Shown here in pieces: positions 55,884 through 64,000 of a stretch of 64,000 bases of DNA. A program made the translations under genes and the position numbers. The DNA is from Smallanthus sonchifolius (taxonomy: Eukaryota; Streptophyta; Magnoliopsida; Asterales; Asteraceae), in the NCBI GenBank assembly GCA_023525975.1, contig CM042032.1, forward strand, positions 21,582,001 to 21,646,000, read 5' to 3'. The first letter of the stretch is position 1; every line of letters starts with the position of its first letter. A model generated the notes under the pieces. It did no database searches. It was not told the DNA's origin and worked only from the letters and a program-made list of their open reading frames with translations.

Positions 55884-56993
55884 CTAATTACTTTGCCGCT
55901 GAAGCTTTTGCATGTGGCTGACTATCCTTTCAACCTCATAGCCTCTTGGATCCTTGCTGGGATTGTTCAGTGGAAGTTCAGACAGAGTCTTGTTGTCTTT
56001 GTGTGGCATTTTGTAGATTGCTTTGCTTGAACATCTCATCTGCTGCTTCTTTACATTAATCAGAGTGAACTCATCCAAATCAGCATTGTAGGACCAAGAT
56101 ACAAATGGAGAGTGGGACTTGAGTGGTTTGATATTCATGACCAAATCTTTGCTAGGGTTGAAGTAATGTCTGATTGCTAGCATAAGATGTTTCCCACTCT
56201 CATTTGCAGGCTCATGAGCTTCACCCAGCTCCAAAATTCTTCTTAGGTCTGAATCTGGTAGTTGCAGAACCTCATCAACAGACCTGTATGTAGATCTTCT
56301 TCTTTCAGTTCTCCCCCTGAAGATCTCAAAACTTTGATCCTGTGGATTGTAGACCCATTCAACTATTTCTCTTGAGTCTTCAGGTTCAGATGAGGATTTG
56401 GATTTCTTCAAGGGAGGCTGTTGATGAGTAGGAGCTGGGTGGGATGATTTGGACTTGTTGGGTGGAGGAGTGGAAGGTTTGGGGAGGAGAGTGGAAGGAT
56501 GATGGACTGAGGAAGAGGTAGGTGAGGGAGAAGGCTTGGGTTTCTTTGTCTTTGGTTTTTCTTCTTCTTTGATAAGTACCCTTTTCTTGGAACCCTTCTT
56601 CCCTAGTCTTTCTTCCTCATCCTTTTTAACTTTGAAGTAGAGGGCTTGCAGGTTCATGAAATTCATGGGACCTAGCCTCTTTCCACTGTCTCCTCTAGCC
56701 TTAAGGAAGTCAATCATGACCTTCCTTTCTTCATGGGTTCTTTTATTCAGTGCAATGGTCTTCTTGGACTGTAGCTTGTCTTTTTCTTCTTCTTCAGCCT
56801 TTTTCTTGCTAGCCAATTGACCCTGCTGACCCATGAAGGCTCTGTAGACTTCTTTAGTAGATAGTTTCTCAAGGTAGTCTGCATCCTCACCTTGAGAGAC
56901 TAGAGTCTTTACCCACTCCTCCCTCATTTCTTTAGCTAGTTCAGAATCGGTTATTCTGAACTTAGCTTCTTCTTCTTCTTCTCCAATTCTTCC
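55884..56993 (-). pseudogene. SireR additional ORF, C-terminal part
   Basis: An open frame of 347 codons from 56927, readable upstream to about 56990 (FRITDSELAKEMREEW). Charged helical region (KKKAEEEEKDKLQSKK), then a Pro/Ser/Lys stretch (residues about 135-190), then a compact C-terminal domain with EWVYNPQDQSFEIFRGRTER and LGEAHEPANESGKHLM and HYFNPSKDLVMN. The SireL copy keeps the same order. Separated from the preceding part by a frame change in a (GAA)n codon run near 56985. I do not recognise the C-terminal fold. No membrane segment. Confidence 0.72.
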
Positions 56994-58513
56994 TCTTCTC
57001 TATTGAATTGTTCCTGCAGTTGAAGAGCAATAGTTGCATCCTCTTCAATCCGGTCAACTGCAGGAATCTTTCTTTTTAGTTCATCCAGCTGTTTAGCATA
57101 CAGCTGGATGGTTTGTTCTCTTAGGAGAATGGCTGTTTTTCTTTCTTCAGCCTTTTTCATGTCAGCCATCTCCTCTTCTTCTCTTCTTCTTCTTTTCTCT
57201 TCCCTCTCTCTTTTCTCTTTTAGCAACCTCTCTTCATCTTCATCAGTCATGATTCCCTTTCCTTTGTTTACATTTGATGCCTCTGCTTCAGCTTCACTGA
57301 TCACAACAGCAGATGATGATGCTGCTATTGGGATCTCTGCCTCAGCTTCATTGGCAAGTTGAGAAATTGTCAAGGGACGGTCACTGTCTTCATTAAGTTG
57401 GTACTCAGGACCTTCTATTTCTCTCAGTTGATCCTTCAGTGAAGATCTTGTGCCAAAAGCTACAGATGTGACTTCAACTTGTGGAGTATCTGAGTTGGAG
57501 TCAGTATCAGAAGTTGATACAGACTCTTCCTGAGGAATCAGACCTTCTTCTTCAAGATGGGCTTTGATGGTGACCATCATTGCCTGGCTCTCCAATGAGT
57601 TAATATTGCAGATGTTGGCTCTGAGCTGAAAAATCTTGAATAGGAAGTCTGAGGGCAACTAAAGGATGTTCCTGGTGTTGATGATGAGAGAGGAGCCGTT
57701 GCTGAGCAGAAGAGTGTGGTCAAAGGACTTAGTGCTCACCCAACCTAGCACGTCCAAGTCCTTGACCAGGAAGGCATACAGGAATCTTCGAAGGCCCAGA
57801 ACTTCTTCTTCATTGAGAAGACTGCTCCTTGTTAATTCAAGATTGCTAGGAGTCAGTCTCCTTTCTGCGGCCGCCGAGGATTCACGATAAGCTACCCGTT
57901 TTGTTTTTTGAATTAGTCTTTCGAAGTGGGGTAGATTATCCTCCATCAAGTCATGGAACCTGCCAATGGCAAGTTCTGCTGAGAGATCTGCTGAGTTGTT
58001 GATGCAGTTTGATAAGTATAGCTGTAGGACTTGGAAGGCATTGAGAGAGTTCCAGTTCAGCTCTTCTACTCCGCTGAACTCCCATCCAATCCAAAACTTC
58101 TCAGCTGATCCATCATACCCCCAAGCTAGAATGGAGTCAAATTCTAGCTTCTTTGATGATCTGAATAGTTGGGGGGTAGAGGATTGACTAATGATGGCTG
58201 CTGCTTCAGGAAGGATGCTGAATGATGTATTTGTTTGTTCTGTGTCTTCAGCATCATTCAGCATTTCATCAATAGCCCTGACGACCAACTTCCAGTCTTC
58301 AGATGTCCCTTCTTCTTCGTTATCTGAGACTGGCAAGTCATGAATTTGTACAAAAGCCGGCTTGAATAGTGAGCTTTGAAGTACAACCTGCTCTTGAATC
58401 CAGTCGTCAAGACTGTCTGTATCTTCTTCCATAGAGACCATCTCCCACTTTTTGGTTGCATCAGTAGACAGGTAAGCATCAGTTTGGGAGAGGGAGTGGA
58501 TAAAGTTGGGCAT
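56951..58513 (-). pseudogene. SireR additional ORF, middle part
   Basis: One frame in two open stretches, 58513-57659 and 57658-56951, divided only by an in-frame TAG (57659-57661). First stretch: acidic segment (SMEEDTDSLDDWIQEQVV), PAFVQIHDLPVSDNEEEG, then KLEFDSILAWGYDGSAEKFW and a helical domain. Second stretch: NICNINSLESQAMM, acidic Ser-rich linker, VNKGKGIMTDEDEERLLKEK and a long K/E/R coiled coil (residues about 125-235). The KGKGIM-plus-coiled-coil block is familiar from Asteraceae transposon-derived proteins. Probably a structural or accessory protein; function unproven. Confidence 0.72.
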
Positions 58514-60171
58514 TGATGGGCTTCATGCATAGAGACTTGGTGTCGTAGTTTGGACACTTCAGCCTCTAGCATAGCCACCCTGGCCGTCAATTCCAAGTTA
58601 TGAAGTTTCAGTCTGTCCTCATCCACAGTTGTGGAATCCTTGGACCCAGATGGGGCTGTAGGCCGAGCCTCAGCATCCCCATCACCCGTGGTTTCTTGGT
58701 GCCTGGGATTCCTCTCAGTGAGGGGAGTTTCCAAGGAAACACCCACACCATGAGTTGCCGTGGTTGAGGTCTTAAAGATGTTGTCACTGTCCTCCTGGTC
58801 ATTTGATGGACCAACAGTAGTGACAGCCTTTTCCACATCCACTCTTTCATTACTCCTAGAGTGGACCTTCAAGGGTGAAGAACTTGGGTTGGGTGTTTCG
58901 GATGCAAGACCAATCAGTACCTCCTTGATAGTGGTAGTTGGAGAAGGTACATCACTTTGGTCAGGTTCCTCAACACATAACTCCAAAGAAGATAGGAATG
59001 GCTCAAAGGGCTGTTCTATGGATCCGGGAAGTGATCCTAATCCTAATAGAGAGACTTCCGAAGGAGTCTCCCTAACAGTGTGGCTTTCCCTTATGATATT
59101 CTCCCTAGAATGTTGTGATTCTGAGTGAGGGATGTTGGCTTGGGTTTGGGCCTTGGAGGCAAGAGAAGAAGGAGTTCTCTTGCCCCTCTTCCTTGTATAC
59201 TTGGCTGCAACCGGGGCCGTGTGTTCCGGTTGAGCAATCAAACTGTGGGTGAGTAGAGTATGTGCCTGTACATTCTTAGTAGAATGCACAGGGGTTCGAT
59301 CAAGGGAAACGGCAGTTTGAGTTTGTGGCAGTGAGGTGGAGGGTGTGGGATCAGTATCAGCTGGGTTTGCTGAACTGTCACCCTGGGCACTTTGTGTGTT
59401 CAGCATTGTAGATAACAATGGAACATCGGCCCCTGAGAACTTTGATGAAACTGTTCTCATGCTTTGAAAAATGTTGTTCTTATGTCCCAGCATTACGTAG
59501 ATTCTTGCAGTTTTTGGAAGATTTTGGTGCTCAATATTGAACATTTCCTGCAAGAATCTTGGGTACATGAAGAACTGTGATTTCACCCCTTCTTGAAGGT
59601 TGTATCTCAAACCTTCAAGAATGAGGTGGGAAAAATTGAAACCCGCCCCAGTTATCATACCGTGAATTGCCGACGCAAGTCCGGAGCTAAGTTGGTTCCA
59701 GCCACTCCTCTTCTGGGATATGCATTGGAGAAGAGTGTGGCAGAGATACTTCCATTTGGGACCCATGAGTGCCTTCTCTATCGTATACTCTGCTTGATTC
59801 CCAGTGTACCCTATGGATACAAAGGTCCTCATGTATAAGTCTCTTGGGTAAGAGATGGCGTCCCCTTCATCTTGAAGCTTGAGGTGTTGGTGGAGCTTTG
59901 CTTCAGTGATGATCATCTCTTTGCCGTCTATTGTTCCTTTGATTTGGGGAGTGCCCTGGTCAGTAGAATACACGGTTGAGCTCTAAAAATCTTCCATGTG
60001 GGAAGTATAGATGGTTGGGTTGACTGTTAGGGCATGGTGGATTTTGGACCGACAAAGGAAGTCGATCATATCATCGAAACCTTCTGATTTCTTGCCCTTT
60101 ATTAGGCATGCAGTGAGGTTGTGATATGGGGAAAACTTGTCGTTGGGGTTGTTTATGTCTGCACCTGCCAT
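58258..60171 (-). pseudogene. SireR additional ORF, N-terminal part
   Basis: Starts at ATG 60171 (MAGADINNPNDKFSPYHNLT), about 600 bp after the RT stop. A TAG at 59983-59985 is in frame with the 571-codon continuation. The N-terminal ~230 residues form a conserved globular-looking domain: GFDDMIDFLCRSKIHHALTV, NPTIYTS, DGKEMIITEAKLHQHLKLQD, KWKYLCHTLLQCISQKRSGW, FFMYPRFLQEMF. A Ser/Pro/Thr-rich region (about 240-480) and a short leucine-type helix (LELTARVAMLEAEVSKLRHQ) follow. A one-base frame change near 58510 passes to the middle part. It matches proteins I know from Tanacetum-type transposon annotations, where names such as synaptobrevin-like are unreliable. Confidence 0.77.
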
Positions 60172-60794
60172 TATAATGGATTTGGAGGGAAGAGAGAAGG
60201 GTGTTTGAATGGTGGTTAATTATGGAGGGCTTTGAATGATGTGGGGACGGGAGAGAAAGTGATGGGAGATTAGGGTTTGAAATTGAATATGAAGAGGTTG
60301 TGGGAACGTTTGAAATTGTGATATAACGGCAGACGAAGAAAAAGCAACTTTACTTGTACAGTACAACCTGTTTCACTTTTCATAGTTACAGCTGTAAAGC
60401 ACTCGAGCAGTCATGGTAAAGACTGAGAGTAGTTTTTACCGCGGGTAAAAGTTAATGTAGACTTGTTTTACCCATCAACAGCAAACTTGGTTGCTGCTGA
60501 TGGTGAGCTATCCGCTGCAAACTTGGTTGCTGTGGATAGTGAATTCTTTCAGCAGCAGATTTGGGTGCTGCTGACTGTTGTATTCATTCCGCAGCAAAAA
60601 GGTTGCTGCTGACCGCCTTAAAGCTGTCCGCAGGAAACTTGTTCCTGCTGATAACTTAAAGCGATCAGTGGCAAAGGTTTTGCTGCTGAAGAGTAAATCT
60701 GTCAGCAGAGAAAAAGTGCTGCTGACTATACCCTTTTATTAAGAACAAAAACATAGACATATTTACAAGGAAAGATAAAAATTTGAGACATGTC
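60172..60794 (-). repeat. SireR pol-to-ORF spacer with CAGCAAC/TTGCTGCTGA hairpins
   Basis: 60478-60725 repeats a motif of the LTR array type: TTGCTGCTGA, CAGCAGCA and CCGCAGCAAA pairs, about six units of roughly 40 bp, more degenerate than the LTR copies. 60172-60477 leads to the ORF start with a weak TATAT on the minus strand near 60321-60325. No coding sequence. Confidence 0.75.
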
Positions 60795-63110
60795 TTATTC
60801 AAAGTTCATCATGCCAATTGATTCAACTTGATATCGAAATCTTGCTTCATCAAAAGGTTTAGTGAACAAATCAGCATATTGCTTGTTTGTGTGAACCTTG
60901 GATAGGACAATTCTCTTTTTCTCAGCTTGATCCCTGATAAAGTGATACCTGATGTCGATGTGCTTAGTCTTGGAATGCTGCACTGGATTATTCATGATAG
61001 AGATTGCACTCATGTTGTCAATGTGAATTGGAGTCTGCATGAAGGTCATTCCATAGTCAAGCATTTGATTTTGGATCCAGATGACCTGTGCACAGCAACT
61101 TGAAGCTGCAATGTATTCTGCTTCAGCTGTTGAAGTGGAGACACATGTTTGCTTTTTGCATTGCCATGAGATGAGCCTTCCTCCAAGAAATTGACATCCC
61201 CTTGATGTGGACTTTTTGTCCAAGTTACAACCCCCATATTCACTGTCAGTGTAGGCATAGAGATTGACATTTCCATTCTTTGGATACCATAACCCAAGTT
61301 TTGGAGCTCCCTTTAGGTATCTAAGGATCCTTTTGACAGCTTGAAGATGAGACACTTTTGGAGCTGCTTGGAATCTTGCGCAGAGACAAACTGCAAACAT
61401 GATATCTGGTCTTGAGGCAGTGAGATACATGAGAGACCCTATCATTGCTCGGTACTGATGTTGATCAGTGTCGTGTCCTTCTTTATCCGGAGATAATTGA
61501 TGGTGCACTTGCATAGGAGTTCTTGCAGCAGAGCAGTCAGCCATTTTGAACCTCTCCAAGATGCTTTTGACATACTTGGATTGACTTATGAAGATTCCAT
61601 TTGGTACCTGTTTGACTTGAAGTCCTAAAAAGAAATTTAGTTCACCCATTGAACTCATTTCAAATTTGGAATGCATCAGAACTTCAAAGTCTTTGCAGAG
61701 CTTCTTTCTTGTAGATCCAAAGATAATGTCATCAACATAAATCTGGACCAACAAAATTTCTCCCCCTTCATCTTTGATGAAGAGTGTCTGATCAATGGCC
61801 CCCCTTTTGAAGTTGTTGCTAAGTAGATATCCAGATAAAGTTTCATACCAGGCTCTTAGGGCTTGGTGTAAGCCATAGAGAGCTTTGTCCAGTTTTAAGA
61901 CCTTATTTGGATGTTCAGGATCCACAAAGCCTGGAGGCTGTTTGACATAGACCTCTTCACCAATCTTACCATACAAAAAGGCACTCTTCACATCCATTTG
62001 ATAGATCATAAAGTTTTTGGATGCTGCATATGCCAGAAAGATTCTGATGGCTTCCAGACGGGCAACAGGAGCAAAGACTTCATCATAGTCAATGCCTTCT
62101 TCTTGAGTGTAACCTTGACCTACCAGTCTGGCTTTGTTCTTGACCACGATGCCCCTTTCATCTTGCTTGTTTCTGAAGACCCATCTTGTTCCAATGGCTG
62201 TTTGACCAGGTGGAAGATCAACAAGCTTCCAAACATCTTGTCTTTTGAATTGCAGCAATTCTTCCTGCATTGCTTCAATCCAGCTGTTGTGCTTGAGAGC
62301 TTCATCAATCTTCTTGGGTTCCACCTGAGATAGAAAGCAAGAGAACAAACAAATGTTGGCTTCATGAGACTTACTTCTTGTCTGGATACATGTGTGGACT
62401 TGGCCAATGATGTTTTCCAGAGGATGCTCTTTGTTTATTCTCTGTGCTGGTATCACATCCAGCCGTATTCCCTCTTCAAGATTACTTTGGTTTAGATCAG
62501 GATTGTCTTCAGTTGTGAGGAGAGGAGCTTGGAGGTTCTGATCATTGTGTTCCACATTGTCAGCAGTATTAGCATCAGAGGCCTCTTCAGCATGGATTGA
62601 GGAGGCTTCATTAAAGATTTCTTGGTCAGAGAGATTGCTGCTTGTGGTGTTGGAAGTACTGGTTTCACCTGTACTGGCTTCAATAGCTTCTGCCACTGAT
62701 GGAGGATCAATGGATGGCCTTTTCATCCTGATGTTGGGACTGGGAAAATCCAGTCTGTAGTCAGCAGAGGAGGTTGAGGCAGAAGATGTTGATTTTGAAG
62801 AAGAAAACTCCATATTTGAGAATATGAGAGGCTCAAATATCTGGGTGACGGAGTCTATATCAAAGAGCCAGTTAGGACCTTTGCCTTGTTCACAGACAAC
62901 GTGTTCCCTGCATTCCACATTAGCAGATTCTTCCATAATCCGAGTCCTAGAATTGAATACTCGGTAGGCCTTTGATTGAGAGGAGTACCTCACAAAGTAA
63001 CCTTCATCAGACTTTGCATCGAATTTAGGAAGAACTCCATGTGTGATGAGGATGGTACATGGACATCCAAGGGCTTCAGGAAGCCAATGTAGGGAACTCT
63101 TTTGAGCCAA
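60795..63110 (-). CDS. pol: SireR reverse transcriptase/RNase H
   Basis: 771 uninterrupted codons. Residues 10-80 are the integrase C-terminal end (LGCPCTILITHG; GYFVRYSSQSKAYRVFN). Ser/Asn-rich linker 90-250. RT from about 275 (SWIEAMQEELLQF) with QMDVKSAFLYG, YGLHQALRAWY and catalytic YVDD 458-461 (QIYVDDIIFGST). RNase H motifs YTDSEYGGC, SWQCKKQ, STAEAEYIAA and HIDNMSA; C-terminus ADLFTKPFDEARF...MMNFE. Full-length RT and RNase H, the best preserved enzyme in the window. It is separated from integrase by a one-base frameshift near 63060, so its apparent start is inside the integrase tail. Confidence 0.92.
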   Translation of the reverse strand: MAQKSSLHWLPEALGCPCTILITHGVLPKFDAKSDEGYFVRYSSQSKAYRVFNSRTRIMEESANVECREHVVCEQGKGPNWLFDIDSVTQIFEPLIFSNMEFSSSKSTSSASTSSADYRLDFPSPNIRMKRPSIDPPSVAEAIEASTGETSTSNTTSSNLSDQEIFNEASSIHAEEASDANTADNVEHNDQNLQAPLLTTEDNPDLNQSNLEEGIRLDVIPAQRINKEHPLENIIGQVHTCIQTRSKSHEANICLFSCFLSQVEPKKIDEALKHNSWIEAMQEELLQFKRQDVWKLVDLPPGQTAIGTRWVFRNKQDERGIVVKNKARLVGQGYTQEEGIDYDEVFAPVARLEAIRIFLAYAASKNFMIYQMDVKSAFLYGKIGEEVYVKQPPGFVDPEHPNKVLKLDKALYGLHQALRAWYETLSGYLLSNNFKRGAIDQTLFIKDEGGEILLVQIYVDDIIFGSTRKKLCKDFEVLMHSKFEMSSMGELNFFLGLQVKQVPNGIFISQSKYVKSILERFKMADCSAARTPMQVHHQLSPDKEGHDTDQHQYRAMIGSLMYLTASRPDIMFAVCLCARFQAAPKVSHLQAVKRILRYLKGAPKLGLWYPKNGNVNLYAYTDSEYGGCNLDKKSTSRGCQFLGGRLISWQCKKQTCVSTSTAEAEYIAASSCCAQVIWIQNQMLDYGMTFMQTPIHIDNMSAISIMNNPVQHSKTKHIDIRYHFIRDQAEKKRIVLSKVHTNKQYADLFTKPFDEARFRYQVESIGMMNFE

Positions 63111-64000
63111 AGTTCATAGGGTGTTTTCTGGAGAGGCTTAACAATAAGGACTCTATTCTGCACATAGCAAGCTGTGCTCACTGCTTCCGCCCAGAAAGTA
63201 AGGGGCAGCTTTGAGTCAGCCATCATAGATCTTGCTGATTCAATCAGAGTCCTATTTCTTCTTTCAGCAACCCCATTTTGTTGAGGGGTTCTTGGAGCAC
63301 TGTATTGCCTTTCAATGCCCTTGCTCTCACAGAAACTGTTCAAAGTGTCATTTTTGAACTCTGTTCCCTGATCACACCTTATGATCTTTACCTTCAGATT
63401 GCTTTGATTCTCTACCCTAAGTATATAGGATTTGAGAATCTCAGCAGTTTCATCTTTTGTTCTTAGGAAGAATACCCATGAGAATCTGGAGAAGTCATCA
63501 ATTATCACCAGACAGTAGGACTTTTTGCCCATTGACATGACATTCGTAGGACCAAAGAGATCCATATGCAGTAGCTGGAGAGGGGTGTCATTTGTGTTCA
63601 ATGTCTTGGGCTTGTGGGAACTCTTGTGTTGTTTTCCCTTCAGGCAGGCAATGCAGTGATCGTCTAGCTGGAATTCTTTGTCAGGAAGCCCTCTGACAAG
63701 ATTGTCCTTCACTAATTTATTGATTGTTTTGATGTTAACATGGCTTAACCTCCTGTGCCAGAGAGCGGATTCATCAACTGATTCCTTTGATAGAAAACAT
63801 GAAACACTACCAGATGGAGTGGCTTCATTCATGTCAAGCACATATAAGTTGTCCTTTCTGCGAGCAGTTAGGAGAATCTTCTCTGGAGGGGGTTTAGATA
63901 GGCCAGGAGCTAACACGAAACATTCTTTGTCAGTGAAGAGCATCCAATGCTTTTGATCACATACTTGGGAAACACTCATGAGATTGAAGTCAAGTTCTTT
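62990..64000 (-). pseudogene. pol: SireR integrase (runs off the right edge)
   Basis: The frame is open from 64000 (KELDFNLMSVSQVC) to 62990. Counting from Met at 63979: zinc motif H75, H80, C109, C112 (LWHRRLSHVNIK; HCIACLKGKQHK); catalytic D140 (HMDLFGP), D203 (CDQGTEF), E239 (VAERRNRT). All catalytic residues are kept. After residue 305 the true sequence shifts into the frame of the RT ORF, so the last ~20 residues here are out of frame. The protease and gag lie beyond the window. Confidence 0.9.

Larger units (their letters stand above)
55099..64000 (-). mobile_element. SireR: Sirevirus-like copia element, 3' portion
   Basis: Minus-strand order: integrase, RT/RNase H, hairpin-rich spacer, a ~4.3 kb additional ORF, polypurine tract, 3' LTR. 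A long extra ORF after pol is the hallmark of Sirevirus-lineage copia elements. gag, protease and the 5' LTR are beyond the right edge. It is inserted in the 3' region of CopE. Confidence 0.88.

Overview
This is a plant nuclear window made almost entirely of nested retroelements. I find no convincing host gene, tRNA or rRNA. The flowering-plant assignment rests on Ty1/copia and Ty3/gypsy LTR elements with initiator-tRNA-Met primer sites (TGGTATCAGAGC) and a caulimovirid-type endogenous pararetrovirus. The Asteraceae are the likeliest family: the gag motif 'DPDD.EDMDIQW' and the long coding region after copia pol ('ALTVNPTIY', 'FFMYPRFLQ') resemble proteins I know from transposon-derived models in Tanacetum and relatives. 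A lettuce-tribe host is possible but not provable here.

Layout, left half (1-32515). The outermost element is a non-autonomous gypsy, Gyp2: 5' LTR end 28802-28893, internal 28894-32301, 3' LTR start at 32302. Inside its 5' LTR lies a Sirevirus-like copia, SireL (+ strand; 13296-14587 and 25715-28801). SireL is split twice. The first split is by Gyp1 (to 13295), which itself holds CopA (92-2948, truncated, with an inverted 3' end) and CopB (3711-11490, complete copia with two LTRs and TCCCT target duplications). The second split is by a tail-to-tail pair CopC/CopD (14588-25709, bounded by GAGAA). The 5' LTR of CopC is itself split by a reverse-oriented solo gypsy LTR (14789-17447, GCTAA duplications).

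Middle (32516-44483). A cluster of endogenous caulimovirid DNA on the minus strand. Unit A (32516-36055) is cut exactly at the tRNA primer site and has lost its centre. A short mosaic of alternating-orientation fragments follows (36056-36915). Unit B (36916-44483) is nearly full length: movement protein, coat protein with zinc knuckle, protease, RT/RNase H, and an intact 620-residue transactivator/viroplasmin-type ORF. The implied genome is about 8.2 kb. All other long frames carry stops or frameshifts.

Right half (44484-64000). A broken gypsy gag-PR-RT (Gyp3) is interrupted by a copia, CopE (from about 47511), which is in turn interrupted by a minus-strand Sirevirus-like element, SireR (3' LTR 55099-55850, a ~4.3 kb additional coding region, then RT/RNase H and integrase running off the right edge).

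How the parts work together. Each autonomous-type element follows LTR promoter, tRNA-Met primer site, gag, protease, integrase/RT/RNase H (copia order) or protease/RT (gypsy order), polypurine tract, LTR. The most unusual recurring signal is that several unrelated copia families carry a family-specific array of short palindromes just upstream of the LTR TATA box, repeated in the 5' leader or, in SireR, before the extra 3' ORF.
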